Source: Pontederia crassipes (lineage: Eukaryota > Streptophyta > Magnoliopsida > Commelinales > Pontederiaceae). From it: a DNA stretch of 64,000 bases. The notes beneath the pieces were generated by a model. That model made no database searches and was not told the origin of the DNA. It worked only from the letters and a program-made list of their open reading frames with translations. The DNA lies in assembly GCA_030549335.1 (NCBI GenBank), contig CM060198.1, positions 44,722,353 to 44,786,352 of the forward strand. Direction: 5' to 3'. Position numbers and translations under genes: made by a program. How positions within the stretch are numbered: the stretch's first letter is position 1; every line of letters begins with the position of its first letter. Below, in pieces: positions 1 to 12,502 of the stretch.

Positions 1-63
1 AAAGCTTTAAAACGTGACTAAGGAAGAGGAAGACGCCACTGCTCCAAATCTGCAATCCATAAC

Positions 64-2791
64 ATGAGCACCATGAAGTTTTGCCGCGAGTGGTATGCAC
101 GCAGTCTCTCTCTATCATGTTGTTCGCATCCTTCTTCTACTTCAAGATTTTTTTCATACATCGTTCTCTATCTATTATTTCATCCTAATTAGCATTAATC
201 TTTCCTGCGGTGGTTCTTTGTCCTCTGTGCAGCAATAACATCTTATATCCCAAAGATGACAAGGATCGGAAAGTTCTTTTATTTGCCTGCCGCAATTGTG
301 ATCACGAGGTTTGCACTCTTCTCTAATGCTCGCAATTTTGTAGCTTTTCTGAATCCAACGACTTGTTGATTTTTCAGGCATTAATCTTTTAAAAAAAGCC
401 CATCTTTTTCACACACGCAGAGAGAGAGATAAAGAGAAAGTATTGTTTTTTAGAACTTTAACAGATTTCTCCTCAAAAAAAAACTTTAACAGATTTGGAA
501 TTAAATGTCGTATTATTGCTTAAACAAAAGTTTGAGTGCATAAATGGATTAAGGATTATCACAATGGCAGATAGTACGAAGAGGATGCGTTACCTAGAAT
601 TAAAATATGATGATCTTGATGCAGTTGTGGATGAGACAGGAAAGCATACTCAAAGATTGAAATTAGTTCAAGTATAAAATAAAATTAGGAACTCCGCCTA
701 TGTTTTATAGCCGGTCCCAAGCCCGGATAGCGTAAAACCCTGTCGAATATCATGAACATGGATCAACGAAGCGTCGTATGATCCATGTAGCCGACCCCAC
801 CTAGTAGGATAAGGCTTTGTTGTTGTTGTTGTTATAAAATAAAATTAGGTAATTAGAATGGCTCAAAATTTTCTTAGTAATAAAGAAATCAGACTGAACA
901 GTTAGGGACTAACTAAATGTAGATAACTATAGCTGAATTTTTTTGCCACGAATTTTGGAAGTTATTTCTTCAATTTGTGACATACATTAGAAAAAAAATA
1001 TAAAACGATTTAGAGTATACCCCATTAAGGTCCATGAGTAGATAGACGAGTCGATGCCAATGCATGGGTTATTGGAAACAGTTGTTTAGCAAATATTATT
1101 CATGTATGTAAATTCAATGATGCTGACTACGTATCTAATGCAGGAGGTATTTGGCAACAATTGTGTCTATAGAAATGAGGTGCAACATAATGCTAGTGAA
1201 CGTACTCAAATTTTACAAGATGTTGTAGCTGATCCGACTCTTCCTCGCACAAAGACGGTGTCGTGCCCTATATGCAGTCATCCAGAAGCCGTCTTCTTCC
1301 AAGTTCAATTCCTTCTTTGCTTTTCTTGTTGGAGAAGCAAAAAATCTTTTCCTTTACATTTGAAAAAGTATTAGGCATGCTTATTTAGTTATATTTTGCT
1401 AAAGTTATATTTTTCTTCTTTTTGAAAGTACAATATCTCAATATATGGATCTTTCTCATTGTGCATTTTGGAATACTTTTTTTTTGTTGCATATCTAGCA
1501 ACAAATGTCTCATGATCACTCAATTTTTAGTGCTTTTTTTTGGAGGAAATATGTAGTCTTGCTGAGAATATTCTTGTTGGTACTCAAATTTTGTGCAACT
1601 TTGTTTAGGAACATCTTTAACCATACATGCATTAAGATTGATTTCTTTAGTTTATCTCCGTACTAAAATTTGCAAAATAAAGACCAAGTGGCCATAGCTA
1701 AATGTGCCGAAGCTTCATAGCTCACAATTCTAAGCTTTCTGCACTTACTATTTTTCAAATGCTTTGTGGAGAAGGATTGTTGGTGATTGGTGTCATGAAT
1801 TTTACTTCAACAAAAGAAGTACAGTAGTTAATAATGTTGCTAATCGTTGACGTGTTACATGATAAATGCCTAAAGCATTAATTTCCAAGGTATTGTGTCT
1901 TCCTTTTGATAGATGATAATGCATCTAATGAATGTAGAGAGATGACTATCTTGAACTTGTTGTATGAAACATTTTCAAGGAATTTATGTATTAAAAAAAG
2001 TTCAGACTTGGATCAAATTTTTTTGCCACATCTTACTTATTCTAGACATTAATGACACAAAAAAATATTAAAATTGCTAATTTTAAACAAGATACTTTTA
2101 TGAACTGAATTCAGCTTCTAGAAATAATCTTATTTTATACCATCCAATGGGATGTAATCCCAAATGAGTTTAGGACCTGGGAGACTTCAATATGCCAACA
2201 AAGTAAGTACTACAAAATGGATAGAAATATCTGCATTCAAGGATGGAGTAAATACTGACCAGAAACTCTTGACGACTCAGATATTTGCGGTAGTTAATGT
2301 TTACTGGGATCCATTTAAGGGTCTCGTTTGGAACGACGTCAGCAGTTAGGAATAAGCCTTGTTCTTATAAAGTTAAACAACAATTTTTTGTAGCTTGTGT
2401 GACCCACATATTATGATTAGTGAGAGCAATATGTTCATGCATTGGGTGGAACAAATTTGTTCCGTGAGGTTATCTTGGGTTAGGAAAAAAATATTCTAAA
2501 ATACAAAGAATTTATCCAAATGACCCCTTAGGCATAAGAGAGTAAATAATGGAACATATTTATCTGGATTTATAGATAGAAAATATTTTGAACAAATAAT
2601 TTTCTTGATACAATCACCTGTAAAGTGTTGAAATTCCATCAAACACACGGCTAAATAGTTGCTTAGCTGCGATACTAATTGTTGCTTGTATTCGGTGATG
2701 TTGACAGGCTAGTGCGAGGGGAGAGGAAGGTATGACCTTGTTCTTTGTCTGTTGCAACACTAACTGCAGCCACAAATGGAGAGAGAACTAA
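64..2791 (+). CDS. NRPB9: RNA polymerase subunit 9 (RPB9 family), four exons
   Basis: Small zinc-ribbon subunit of nuclear RNA polymerase II (in plants shared with Pol IV/V), acting in start-site choice, elongation and proofreading. Exons read by eye are 64-92, 233-308, 1144-1302 and 2708-2791, all with GT/AG borders and a continuous frame, giving 115 residues; the Arabidopsis protein has 114. The start MSTMKFCREC matches the family start, so the ATG at 64 was chosen over the one at 73. The first zinc ribbon uses C7, C10, C29 and C32. The linker NNCVYRNEVQH and DPTLPRTKTV is nearly invariant in plants. The second ribbon uses C76, C79, C103 and C108 and ends in KWREN. Introns are 140, 835 and 1,405 bases. 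A SINE lies in intron 2. No disabling change is visible, so I take it as functional. The promoter lies mostly before the window. Confidence 0.93.
690..832 (+). mobile_element. Au-type SINE in NRPB9 intron 2
   Basis: The body begins AACTCCGCCTATG and ends in the (TTG)n tail after GGATAAGGCTTTG, which is the hallmark 3' end of the plant Au SINE family. It is flanked by a perfect 17-base target-site duplication at 673-689 and 833-849. Compared with the copy at 61.8 kb it lacks an internal block after GCCCGGATA. It is a tRNA-derived, non-autonomous element that depends on a LINE for movement. Confidence 0.88.
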
Positions 2792-5530
2792 ATGAAGGCA
2801 CATGATGCATATCAAAAGTTTAACATAAGTTTACTGGATGATAACAAGTCAGTTTTTTCTTTTATCATTGAACAAAACATGACCTTATTATTGCAAACAC
2901 TCTCCAGGGACGTTCTAACATTGAAACTGAGTGCAATCTAAAATGTACTTTATTGCAAACTTATTTATCATATCAGTTCAATGTGTTCTTCATCCTTTGC
3001 TTCGATTTTGGATTCACACGACTGCAGATTTGACGGGTCATGACTATTTTTTGCGTTAAATTGGCGTGATCCTTAGAATCATGCCCTCTTCAAATTTTTA
3101 AGAAAGCTTTCCACATGTTCATCTTTATCTCCCTCGGCTAATTTTTTTTTTTTTTTGCCTCTCTAGTTTCATTCGTTCCAATGAATTTTATAAATATTTT
3201 AACTCCCAGATAAGTAATCAAAATAATAAGGGAATCAATTAAAAAAATAATTACTACTTCCATAGTACATCATACTCTTAAAAAAAGTTGTCAATTTGAA
3301 TAGAGCGAGGTGGCACAATTGGAGGGAATGTAGTGGAATTGAAGGACTTTAATTTTCACAAGTATAAATTATATCATCTATTTGCTCTTTTTATTGTTTA
3401 GTTTATCTACTAATTGTCTGTTGTCACATTAAAAATGACAGTATGAAGATTGGGTGGATTTCAAAGTCGTCAATCTTACTTATATATATCTTTCATTTGG
3501 TCATCAAAATATAGGAAAAAAACAATATGTTAAACCTCCGTCGCATCCTTATTATCAATTATTTTGGAAGTCACATGACATGAGCGTAAAGAAAATAAAT
3601 TGATAGTTTGAAATTTAGATAACAAATAAATCAGCTTGAGATTTTAAAAAACGCCATGAGTCCTAACAACTTGTTCTTAAATTATCAAAGGTTATGTGAT
3701 ACCTCATATGTACAATCATTTTGTTGTGAGAGTTCATGACAAATATTAAGGACGACTTAAATAACCATTAACCAATAGGATTACAAAAATATAATTTATA
3801 TAATAGTTAATTAGCCAAGTTGTGACCTTGGCTTGTACGTTTTCGTAGGCCACGAGCAACATGCGATATTTCGGTGTAACGTACATCTAATTAAAACATT
3901 CAACAACTTAGATAAAATACATTACCCCACTTATGTCTCAAGAGCAATGCTACATCCTTCTAAATTAGACAGATTAACCTTCAACAAAAGTTCACGATAA
4001 TAATTATAAAAATATTAATAATTAATAGTTTTTTTCTTTTTTTTATCTCGTGAGTAAATGAGATCTTTCATTATAATATTTTTTACGAGTGGAATATCAT
4101 GTGGAAATTTTGGAATAGCACATCATTTATCTTTTTATTTATTAGTTGACTTAAAAAAATATTTATTTCGTTGATGATATTACGAGGATGGGACCCGTGT
4201 ATACATAAAATAACAACAATTAATTTTCTTCTTATTATTTTATATATTTTATTTTTTGACATATTTTTCCTTATTATATTACATACTTGAATGTTGAAAT
4301 CATAATTATTACGACAATATTATAAAATATGAAATAAATGAACACTTTGAGACTAAGTGAAAGAGAGCGCGGTATTATAAAAGATATATTTAAAACTATA
4401 TATAGTTACACGTATTATAAAAAATATTACAATGAAAGATGTAGTTTAGTAATGACATGATATTCCATGGATGAAGCTCAAAATAAAATGTAAATAAAAA
4501 TACAAAGATAAGAATTTTCATAAACTATTACAACTTTAGCATACACTTTAACACATTATATGCTAAGAAAATGATGTGACGAACATCTCTGATTTTTATC
4601 CCAAGGGAAAAAAATATTATTTTGAAGTGAAATAATAGTATTATGCGTGCATTGATATTAATCGCGACATTTAATTTGCATCACAGTATGGAAAGTGCAA
4701 AATGTTGAAATAAATTTTTTGAGAGTGATATTAGAGGGAGCTAAATTAATTTGGATTGATCCGACATGACTTGACCACTAATATATCATGTGTGAGTTTT
4801 AGTTTTTCAAATTTGATAGCATATTTTTATTTTCTTTGAATTAAACGAGATTGATCTAATTTAGAAAATTATAGTAAAATTTAATTTATTAAAGGAAAAT
4901 AATTTATAAATAGAAACTATTTTAAGTGTTTATATTATTTCTTTTAAAAATTTCATTAATATAAATTTTATAAAAAAAATATCCAAGCTAATTTTTAGCT
5001 AGGTGGATCAAATCCAACAGGTGAAGACGTTAGTGATGCGAAAGAAAATTTCCCTTGTAATGATCATTTCAATAGCCTGGTTAATTTATTTTTTTTTTCT
5101 GATGTCAATCCTTCAATATGTGCTTGTAGTAAAAAACTATACACACTCATCAATAGTTTATACCTGATTAAGAGTTTGATCCATTATCAACCAATTTCTA
5201 GGAATTGTTATTAAACTACAATAAATAATAATAAAACATTATCTTTAATCATAAATAAATTAATCATACTAATAATACAGTTAATAGAATTGATATATAT
5301 ATTTATTTACTGATAATAAGATTATTGTGATTCATAACAATAATACTAATGCTAATAATATATTAATATTTATTTGACTAATTTTATCATTTAGTTAATT
5401 AGTTTTATAATTTATTAAAATAAAGCTCTAAAGGGCCAATGACAAAAGTAAAACAAAGAAGATTGTAGATAAAGTGACAATCTGAATTGTTACTCCTTTC
5501 ACAAATAATTTAGATTGTCATATGTGAATT
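2792..5530. other. AT-rich intergenic DNA
   Basis: No coding frame, RNA gene or clear transposon end is visible. The stretch is very AT-rich with short homopolymers. Its downstream edge at about 5,530 is a sharp change in base composition. Confidence 0.6.
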
Positions 5531-5948
5531 ATTTGTGACAATCCCTGATTATTACACCATGTATAGCCTACAGAAGATCCATCTCTTTTCTAGGTTGGAA
5601 TTGTTGATGTGTTCCACGCCTGCTTTCGAGCCTTCTTCTTCTCCTTTCGAATCACCAGGAGATCTCCTGACCCAACAAGATCTGTTGAGCCTGACCCAGG
5701 TATTGATATTCGTGTTCGTGCCTAGCCTTATTTAGGACTTTAAGCTAGCGTCAGTGCTTTCATCAATATTTGATGATCCTAAACCAGCTCAAACTTATTG
5801 TTATGATATGCCCGTTCTGGCACGGTGTTTTGCTTAATTGGGGCCGGGCATTGATGCTTGTCTTATATAGTCTTGTTCTGGGGGAGTTGAACGGTCTTCA
5901 AGTTCAACAAGGAAGTCAGAAGAACTCCATCAAGGGGAAAGGAGCGCT

Positions 5949-6056
5949 CGAAAGCCTCCGCGTGCTAGGGAACAAGCTTTGACTCGAAAATCAAAGCGCG
6001 CTAGGGAACAAACGGAGGCTCGAAAGTCGGAGCGCGCTAGGGCTCCATTTTCTCGC
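5949..6056 (+). repeat. 36-bp tandem repeat, three units
   Basis: Units begin at 5,949, 5,985 and 6,021, each opening CGAAA and containing GCTAGGG. The spacing is exactly 36 bases. The same 36-base periodicity recurs at 9,684 and 9,720, so this is a dispersed family within the mitochondrial-type island. Confidence 0.8.
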
Positions 6057-7046
6057 TGCTTGGAGTTTTATCGCTGCTTTCCATTTTCTCGCTCGGGTGG
6101 AAATCAATCAAAGCCATCTAAGGCAGATATCGGTGTTTGCTTAGTGCCTTTTCCAAGTCTTGTTTCCGAGCTATGATCTGTTGAGTCTGCTGAGCGACCT
6201 GCTAAGCCCTTTGCTCTATCTCTTTCTTTTTACTCTCTTATGAGTTCTTCTCCTTATGATCTAACCTACTCGCACTCCTTATTTAAATACACGATGTTGC
6301 TTGCCCACTTCATCTCTCAATCTTGCTCGGTAGAAGGAAGATAGGAAAGAGGATAATAAACAACGTTCTTGACTTCTTAGCAACTCGGGCTCTCTTAATC
6401 ACTCGCTACCTAGTACCTACTCGCAATCCTTATTGGTACGAAGGGGAAGTTTCAACTCAATCGACCGGGGGATCATGCTTAGTTAAGGGGGAAGATGAAT
6501 GTACTTACCTGCTCATTCAATAAGAGAGGGATTGGAAGAATAAGTCTAAAGTGTATAAACTTATTAATCTCTGTATGTACTAAAGTAGTCTTCATTAGAA
6601 ATAGACTAGCAAAGTTCGAACAAAGGAGAGTTTGTATTCTTCAATATTGAGCCGAGCCAAGCGAGCGAAGATAGAGACAGAGGGAAGACCAAGGCAGGGA
6701 TGGTTCGGCAGATGAAGGCATCGAGTGATTAATACAACAAGAGGTATCTCGTTCGATTTGCACTTGCATTTGAGAAGTATAACATTAGCTTTCTCTCGTC
6801 TGAGCCAGGATGCTCAGTTGTTTCCAAGTCAAGACTTATTATTTGCGAGTCAAGAAGGAGATCGGAAGGCGAGGGGGTCATCGGGGGAGAAGGTGCGGAG
6901 CTGGTATATGACATTGTCAAAAAATGAAAGGCAGGAAGCACAAAGTTCTCCAGCTCAAAATGCAAGGGCCGCTTATCATAAAACACTTGCTAAAGCTGTT
7001 AACCCCCCACGCGTTAAAGCAGTTGCAGAAAAAGAAGATCGAGAGG

Positions 7047-7084
7047 GGAGCAAGCTCCGGCTTTCGAGCCTCCGCTTGCTCAAT
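7047..7084. repeat. Hairpin member of the 36-bp repeat family
   Basis: On the minus strand this reads as a symmetric stem: GAGCAAGC, GGA, GGCT, loop CGAA, AGCC, GGA, GCTTGCTC. The outer 8-bp and inner 4-bp arms pair, separated by a GGA/GGA internal loop. It is an isolated copy of the repeat seen at 5.95 and 9.67 kb. Confidence 0.7.
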
Positions 7085-8249
7085 ATTTGTTTGAAGTCAA
7101 TCGCCCATAGGTGGTTCTCTTCATACTATGTTGCGGAATTGGCCTTTCTAGGTCCACCCGAGATCGTTTTCCAGACCTCAAGTCGATTCTTTGTCTTTGT
7201 CATGTGAGTAGTCAATTACTTTTGTCCCCACCCACCTCTAACAGCCCTCCATTCGATAGCTTTCCTATGACCATTCAGCTATTCGGCGATTAGGTTTTCC
7301 TCTCGTCCAGCATGTCGCATTCTATCCATCATGCAGACGCACGTATAACTTAAGTCATTTGTTGTGAATAGTGCTTTTCAGCTTGTTGATGTCGAATTGG
7401 GACAAATCATCCGACGCGGCATGATATCTCTCGCTCCCAGAGGACTATCTTTATCCCTGTCCCATAGCTCGCCGCCAACACTCTCTCTCTCTAGCTGTTG
7501 TCTTGGTCTCCGGTTGGATGAGTTCCTTCTCCAATGTCTTTTCGCCTTGTCCGATGGTAGGTTCACCTAGTTGTGCTTGCATGGGGCGTGTTAAGTTAGG
7601 TGGTGGATGGGGATCTTTTGTTTTAGGACAATGGATCTTTTCGGAGGATTAGGAAGGACGACCGACCTATGACGGTTGTTGGTAGCGGCCCGAAACCATG
7701 GTCAACTCGTGGGCTATGCTTATCCCATGACCTGCCCTTTTCTTTGGTTGGAAAAGAACTCCTTATGCGGGCTCACAACCTACTCTTATGCAAAGGAAAT
7801 AGCATAGGAATCCTGTAAGTTGATTAGACTAACGGAAGGCGAGCGCCCTTGTCTTTTCGGAGTCGGATGTGCCCAATCGTTGGTCTCAGCCAGTTCCTGT
7901 TGTTCTTGTTGTAGGTCAACTATTGTTGATGGGTCGTCTTGTCTATATGGGAGGAAGGGGACAAAAGATCCATTTAGTATAGATGGAAGGAAAGTCCCCA
8001 TAAATGGGAGAGGAATAGATTCCCCATTTGGTAGTATAAAAGCAAGCTCGAACTACCAGAGATATTGGGTGGGGAAGGAATGATAGAGAGAAATTGGTTG
8101 CCCAAAGATCCGATCAACTAGTAGCATACATATTTGCGGGTGAAGAATGAAAAACGTCCGCTAACGCTTAGCTGTTGGGAAAGGAGATTTCGACTGGACC
8201 AGATAGTGCATTGCAATTACAAAGTCTTGTCTTCCTCCATCTCATAGTA

Positions 8250-9670
8250 CGGAGTAGAAGGTCGGGGAAGCTACCACTGAAGTGATGCTTTAGGAAGGGG
8301 AAGTCTTATTCCAATCAAAAGCCATCATCGAAGACACCGAAGATGTCAACTTGGGTATCCATCCCAAGAAACCAAAGATCCACGCTTCCCGACCTAAAGA
8401 AAAGCACAAACCTTACTATTGTAGATTGGTCATATGAAGGCAAGACATGCCTTGGTTGGACTCCTCGTTGGTAGAGCATCGCCAACTACTCTAATAAGGT
8501 TTTCAACTTTACTAGACCGGGCAAGCAAAAACCTAGTAAGCTGCCTCCTGATATTCAAAATAATGAAAAGATAGATCTCGCAAACTGGATTTATCCGTAC
8601 AACGGACTATGAAGATTGGATATCCAACATAGTCAAAATAGCTAAGAAAGCCTTATGCGTGTATGCAAGTTCGAGTTTGCATAGACTTCCCTCAACAAAG
8701 CTTGCCCAAAGGCAGGAACCGCTCTTGTCTCTTCCTATTATCGATGTTTTTGTTGATTCTACAGCTAGACACGAAAGACGTTCATTCATGGATGGGTTTT
8801 CCGAGTACAACCAGATCAAACTCGCCGAAAAAGATCAGCCCCACCTAAGTTAGCCAAGACCTCATTCATCACTACTATTATAAAAGGACAGGGGCCGACT
8901 ATCTTCCATGATCGACTGGGACATCCTGTAGAAAAAAACTTTTGTCCTTGACGACATAAAAATCCACAAGCCCCACATTTGGAAAAGATTGAAGAATAGT
9001 TGTAGCAGTACAAGCTATGACTTCACACACAAAAGTGTGTTTTCGACTGGAAAAGGACTCAAGGGTTCATCGTCAGTAAACGAAGCATAGAAGCATTTCC
9101 CATGGTGTGCCATCATAAAACCCTCGCAACATTAACGAGTTACGAAGCTTACAGGCTAAAACCCTTGAGAAGATTTCTCTTACAAGCTAGCATTGGATGT
9201 GCATCCATGAATCAGCTTCTCAAGAAGAACACAAAGTTCGAATGGACCGATCAGTGAAAGGAATACATTATGTTCATCTAAAAATGTACCTGATTCATAC
9301 ACCAGTATTATCATCTCCAATCCCTGGAAGGCCACTACTCCTTTATGTGTCTATCACTGACAACACAGTTTTGGCACAACATGATGACACCGGAAAGAAA
9401 GAAAGGGGCAAGCAGTAGCAGATAGCTTAGCCAACCTCCCAAAGGAGTCATACGAACCAGTTGGTACTCACTTCCCTGATAAAGATGTCCTATTTTCAAT
9501 GAAGAAGAAGATGAAGGGAAAACTTGGACCCGCTTTCTTCGATGGTGCACTTAACGAAACTTGAATGGGCATAGGAATCGTCCTCCTGTCACCTGAAGGA
9601 GTACTTATACCTAAAGCAACCCAATTGGTTTTTCTAGCAACCAACAACGTGGCTGAGTTAGAGGAAAGGA
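8250..9670 (+). mobile_element. Ty3/gypsy pol fossil inside the mitochondrial-type island
   Basis: Reverse-transcriptase and RNase H traces occur in family order on the plus strand. There is a pre-RT stretch near 8,430, an RT core with DGFSEYNQIKLAEKDQP near 8,790-8,850, the RNase-H-linker phrase PIPGRPLLLY near 9,320, and an RNase H start MGIGIVLLSPEGV near 9,565. This layout resembles the Athila/Tat branch. No LTRs are visible. The piece is an old fossil, heavily decayed with many breaks, and it ends where the 36-bp repeat begins. Such scraps are common in plant mitochondrial genomes. Confidence 0.7.
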
Positions 9671-9756
9671 GCAAGCTCCGGCTCGAAAGCCGAAGCGCGC
9701 TAGGGAACAAGCGGAGGCTCGAAAGCCGAATAGCGATAGGGCGTTCCGTTTTCTCG
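9660..9756 (+). repeat. 36-bp repeat, two units
   Basis: CGAAAGCCGAA recurs at 9,684 and 9,720, with CGCTAGGGAACAAGCGGAGG between them and the flank GTTTTCTCGCAGCTTGGAG. That flank matches TTTTCTCGCTGCTTGGAG after the first array at 6.05 kb, so array and flank travel together. Confidence 0.75.
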
Positions 9757-9764
9757 CAGCTTGG

Positions 9765-10080
9765 AGTTTTCTCAAACTCGCTTGGGTGGAAGGCAAAAAC
9801 CCTTTCGTACACTGAGAGATTGGAACTGATCAAGTCAGTTCTAACCAATTTTCATTTTGGACGTCGGCCTTTGAATTGTCTAAGCGCACTATGAAATGCA
9901 TTGATAGAATCTTCAACCAATTTTCTCTGGGGAACTGAAAAGAAGATTTTCGGTCTCTTCGTCTCGTCCTAAATTAGAGAGCCTTCGATTGGATTTGAGA
10001 CTGCAATATGGCAGCCATGATGAAAGAGGGGTGGAAAGTCATCATCAACCAACCTTCTCTTTGGGATAGCATATCAAGCC
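9765..10080 (+). mobile_element. LINE reverse-transcriptase fragment
   Basis: The reading KTLSYTERLELIKSVLTNF near 9,790-9,850 matches the plant LINE (L1-like) motif in which LSYAGRLQLIKSVL is typical. It is followed by CIDRIFNQFLWG near 9,898 and, after frame changes, WKVIINQPSLW near 10,033. This is the C-terminal part of the RT domain. At least two frameshifts separate the three blocks, and neither the LINE 5' part nor a poly(A) tail is visible. It begins directly after the 36-bp repeat. Confidence 0.65.
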
Positions 10081-11518
10081 CTCTTTGATTGATGAGATGA
10101 GGCTACTTAATTCCCCTTTTTTGGCCCCGGGGGAGCAAGCAAGAGGGCGATAAAGAGCAGCACTGCCACAGCTGCAACAACAACAAAGCCATGGATTCTT
10201 ATTCTTGCGCCATCCATCACTTCAAAGCAGATTGAGCTGCGGGTATCAAGGGCCTGAGATTCTATACCTTGCAGTAGCCGCTGAAGGAATCGAAGGGGTT
10301 GGTTGGAAGGTAAGGATAGCATGATTGGCAGATTGGTTCCTTAGGGCTCTTTCCCGCTTGATAGGCTTTACGCTTCCTGCGTGATAGATAACCACCACCA
10401 CTGGCCCTTTTGCATGCATGACTGCCATGCGGCACTTGTTGGCAGGCACAATCCTAACTAGTTTGCAGCAATTGAGTCATGCCGATGTGAACAAACAAAT
10501 AAACTTTGCACAACCAGCTTAAGCAGTTCTGCCTAATCGATGGTTGTTCAATAAGTAGTGGAATTATCTGAGATACGAAAGCACTCGCCATGGATGATAC
10601 GATTACCTTTATTTCTCGCCTTTCACCAAGTCTGGGATCGATCCTATCTACCATTTTGACAGGAGATTAGATTCAATAGTAGTGCTCTTTCCTCCAACCT
10701 TGAGCAATTCGTGTGAACAGATTCAGGTGTGTAGCCTTTTTCTACTATGCCTATCGCCTTGAGCCAACCGAATGGGATATTCTCACTCTGCATGAGAAAT
10801 GATCCCTACTAGCAATCCCTTATATAGTATGCCTCTATCTCTATGTTTCATTCCTTTCTTAGTCATATTCTTTCCTGACTTGAACCAACTTGCCACGGAC
10901 ACTCTCACTAAACCATATCTACTTTCATCATTGATCTAGTGGCATTTTGTCTTTCATCTCGTAGGCTAGCTGCCCATTTATAGTGTCGGTTTATTGACCT
11001 TTGCACAAGCCAACTCACTTTTTGAGGCGCAGGATTGAGCTTTCTATTCGAATGATACGCCTAAAAAAAGCAAAGGCCCAACAAAAGAAAGAAAAGAAGT
11101 AGGATAGAATAGATAGTCGGTGAAGACCGCCTTGAAAAAAGAAAAGGACAAGGACTCCAAGGTTTCAAAGGTCCTACACGCCTAATTTTCTTTCCATTTT
11201 CTTATTGTTTAGTTAGATAGTCGATAGATCAATCTCATTTTGTTGGATGAATGGTATATCAATCTACCAAATTACACATTACATGTAAACATGATAATAT
11301 GATGAATTTAGATAATTTAATATAATATTATTTGATAATCTGACAATATTATTTCTAGACAAATGATCCCTTAGATCATCCTAAGGCCATTACAAAACTA
11401 CTAAAGATAATCCATCTTTTTAAATAGTTTACGTTTTGAATCCTAAATTCTGTGTGACCTAAGATTATGGATCAAATATATTAATAATAATAATTTAACA
11501 TAAACGAAAGATAAAATA

Positions 11519-11612
11519 CAATAACAACAACAAAGCCTTATCCCACTAGGTGGGGTCGGCTATATATTCGTTGATCCATGTTCATAAGATTCGACAGGAT
11601 TTTACGCTGGCT
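11519..11612 (-). mobile_element. Au-type SINE, 5'-truncated
   Basis: On the minus strand this reads GCCAGCGTAAAATCCTGTCG through ATCAACGAATA to AAGGCTTTGTTGTTGTTATTG. A perfect 13-base duplication GAAAGATAAAATA flanks it at 11,506-11,518 and 11,613-11,625. The target-site duplication shows that the truncated form is what was inserted. Confidence 0.85.
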
Positions 11613-11625
11613 GAAAGATAAAATA

Positions 11626-12261
11626 ATTATCAAAAATTTTATTTCCACTTTTCAGATACATGATAAATTCTTGCAAAATAAAGATTGAAAATGAACACAA
11701 TCTTCATTGGTACTACTAATTTTTCATCTTAATTTCAATAAAAATTCAACTGCATGAGAATGTAGTTATTTTGAATGAATGAAGTAGGATTCCAGATTTT
11801 TTTATATGTATAAAGAAGAACAAACAACTACAAACACTCAACTATCTAGGACCCGAGCCAACGAGCGATTCATGTTGTATTCAATTTTTTCATAAATCAA
11901 TAAAACTGGAAATAAAGAAAAATATCCGGCTCCAAATGATTTATTTCATGATGAAAACCGACAATTTAAATTAGTATGATTATTTTGAATATTGAGTGAA
12001 AAAATGAATCACATATTTGAAAAACTTTAAAAAAATATATATAAGTATTTTGCCTCCAAATTAAATGTGTTTCTAGTCATAGATATCAAAAATCTTGAGT
12101 GAGTATTTTAGAAATATTTTGAGTGCTCATTTTTAATTTATTAACTCGCCCTAGATAAAATAAAAGAGGATGAATAAATCAAATTCTAATATGGAAGAAT
12201 AAATGAGATTACATGTGAAAGGAGATAAAACCAAATTCTTAACAACTTTTCATACAGGAAT

Positions 12262-12300
<39 letters not shown>

Positions 12301-12502
12301 TTAGACAAAGACTCCATTTTTTCCTCTTTACGAATGGTAAATATTTTTCAGAACATGGAGTATGAATCAAACCCATGTTTGAATTGAAACTGAGATATTG
12401 ATGCAAGTTCTTCCCTTCTGAATCATATATATTCATATCTGAAAGAGGTTAACAATAAGTTCTTTTCAAATTTACTATTTGTTCCTCTGTTAGAGGTGTT
12501 GC
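11626..12502. other. AT-rich intergenic DNA with an AT microsatellite
   Basis: No gene is visible. An (AT)17 tract lies at 12,265-12,298. The rest is simple AT-rich sequence without recognisable ends. Confidence 0.5.

Larger units (their letters stand above)
5535..11200. other. Probable nuclear insert of mitochondrial DNA (NUMT)
   Basis: Base composition rises abruptly to near-balanced GC at about 5,540 and falls back to AT-rich DNA at about 11,200. The style is that of plant mitochondrial intergenic DNA: no long frames, balanced composition, retroelement scraps, and the recurring phrase CGCTAGGGAACAAGCGGAGG with GCTCGAAAGCC. I found no intact mitochondrial gene, rRNA or tRNA in it, so identity rests on texture and on the repeat family. 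Many frames of 60-160 codons occur, none recognisable as a protein. The alternative is an old GC-richer nuclear repeat. Edges are approximate to 50-100 bases. Confidence 0.6.

Noticed and set aside
6725-7207. 160-codon frame in the mitochondrial-type island as a mitochondrial gene
   Set aside because: No similarity to any known mitochondrial protein that I can recognise, and it runs through the 36-bp repeat.
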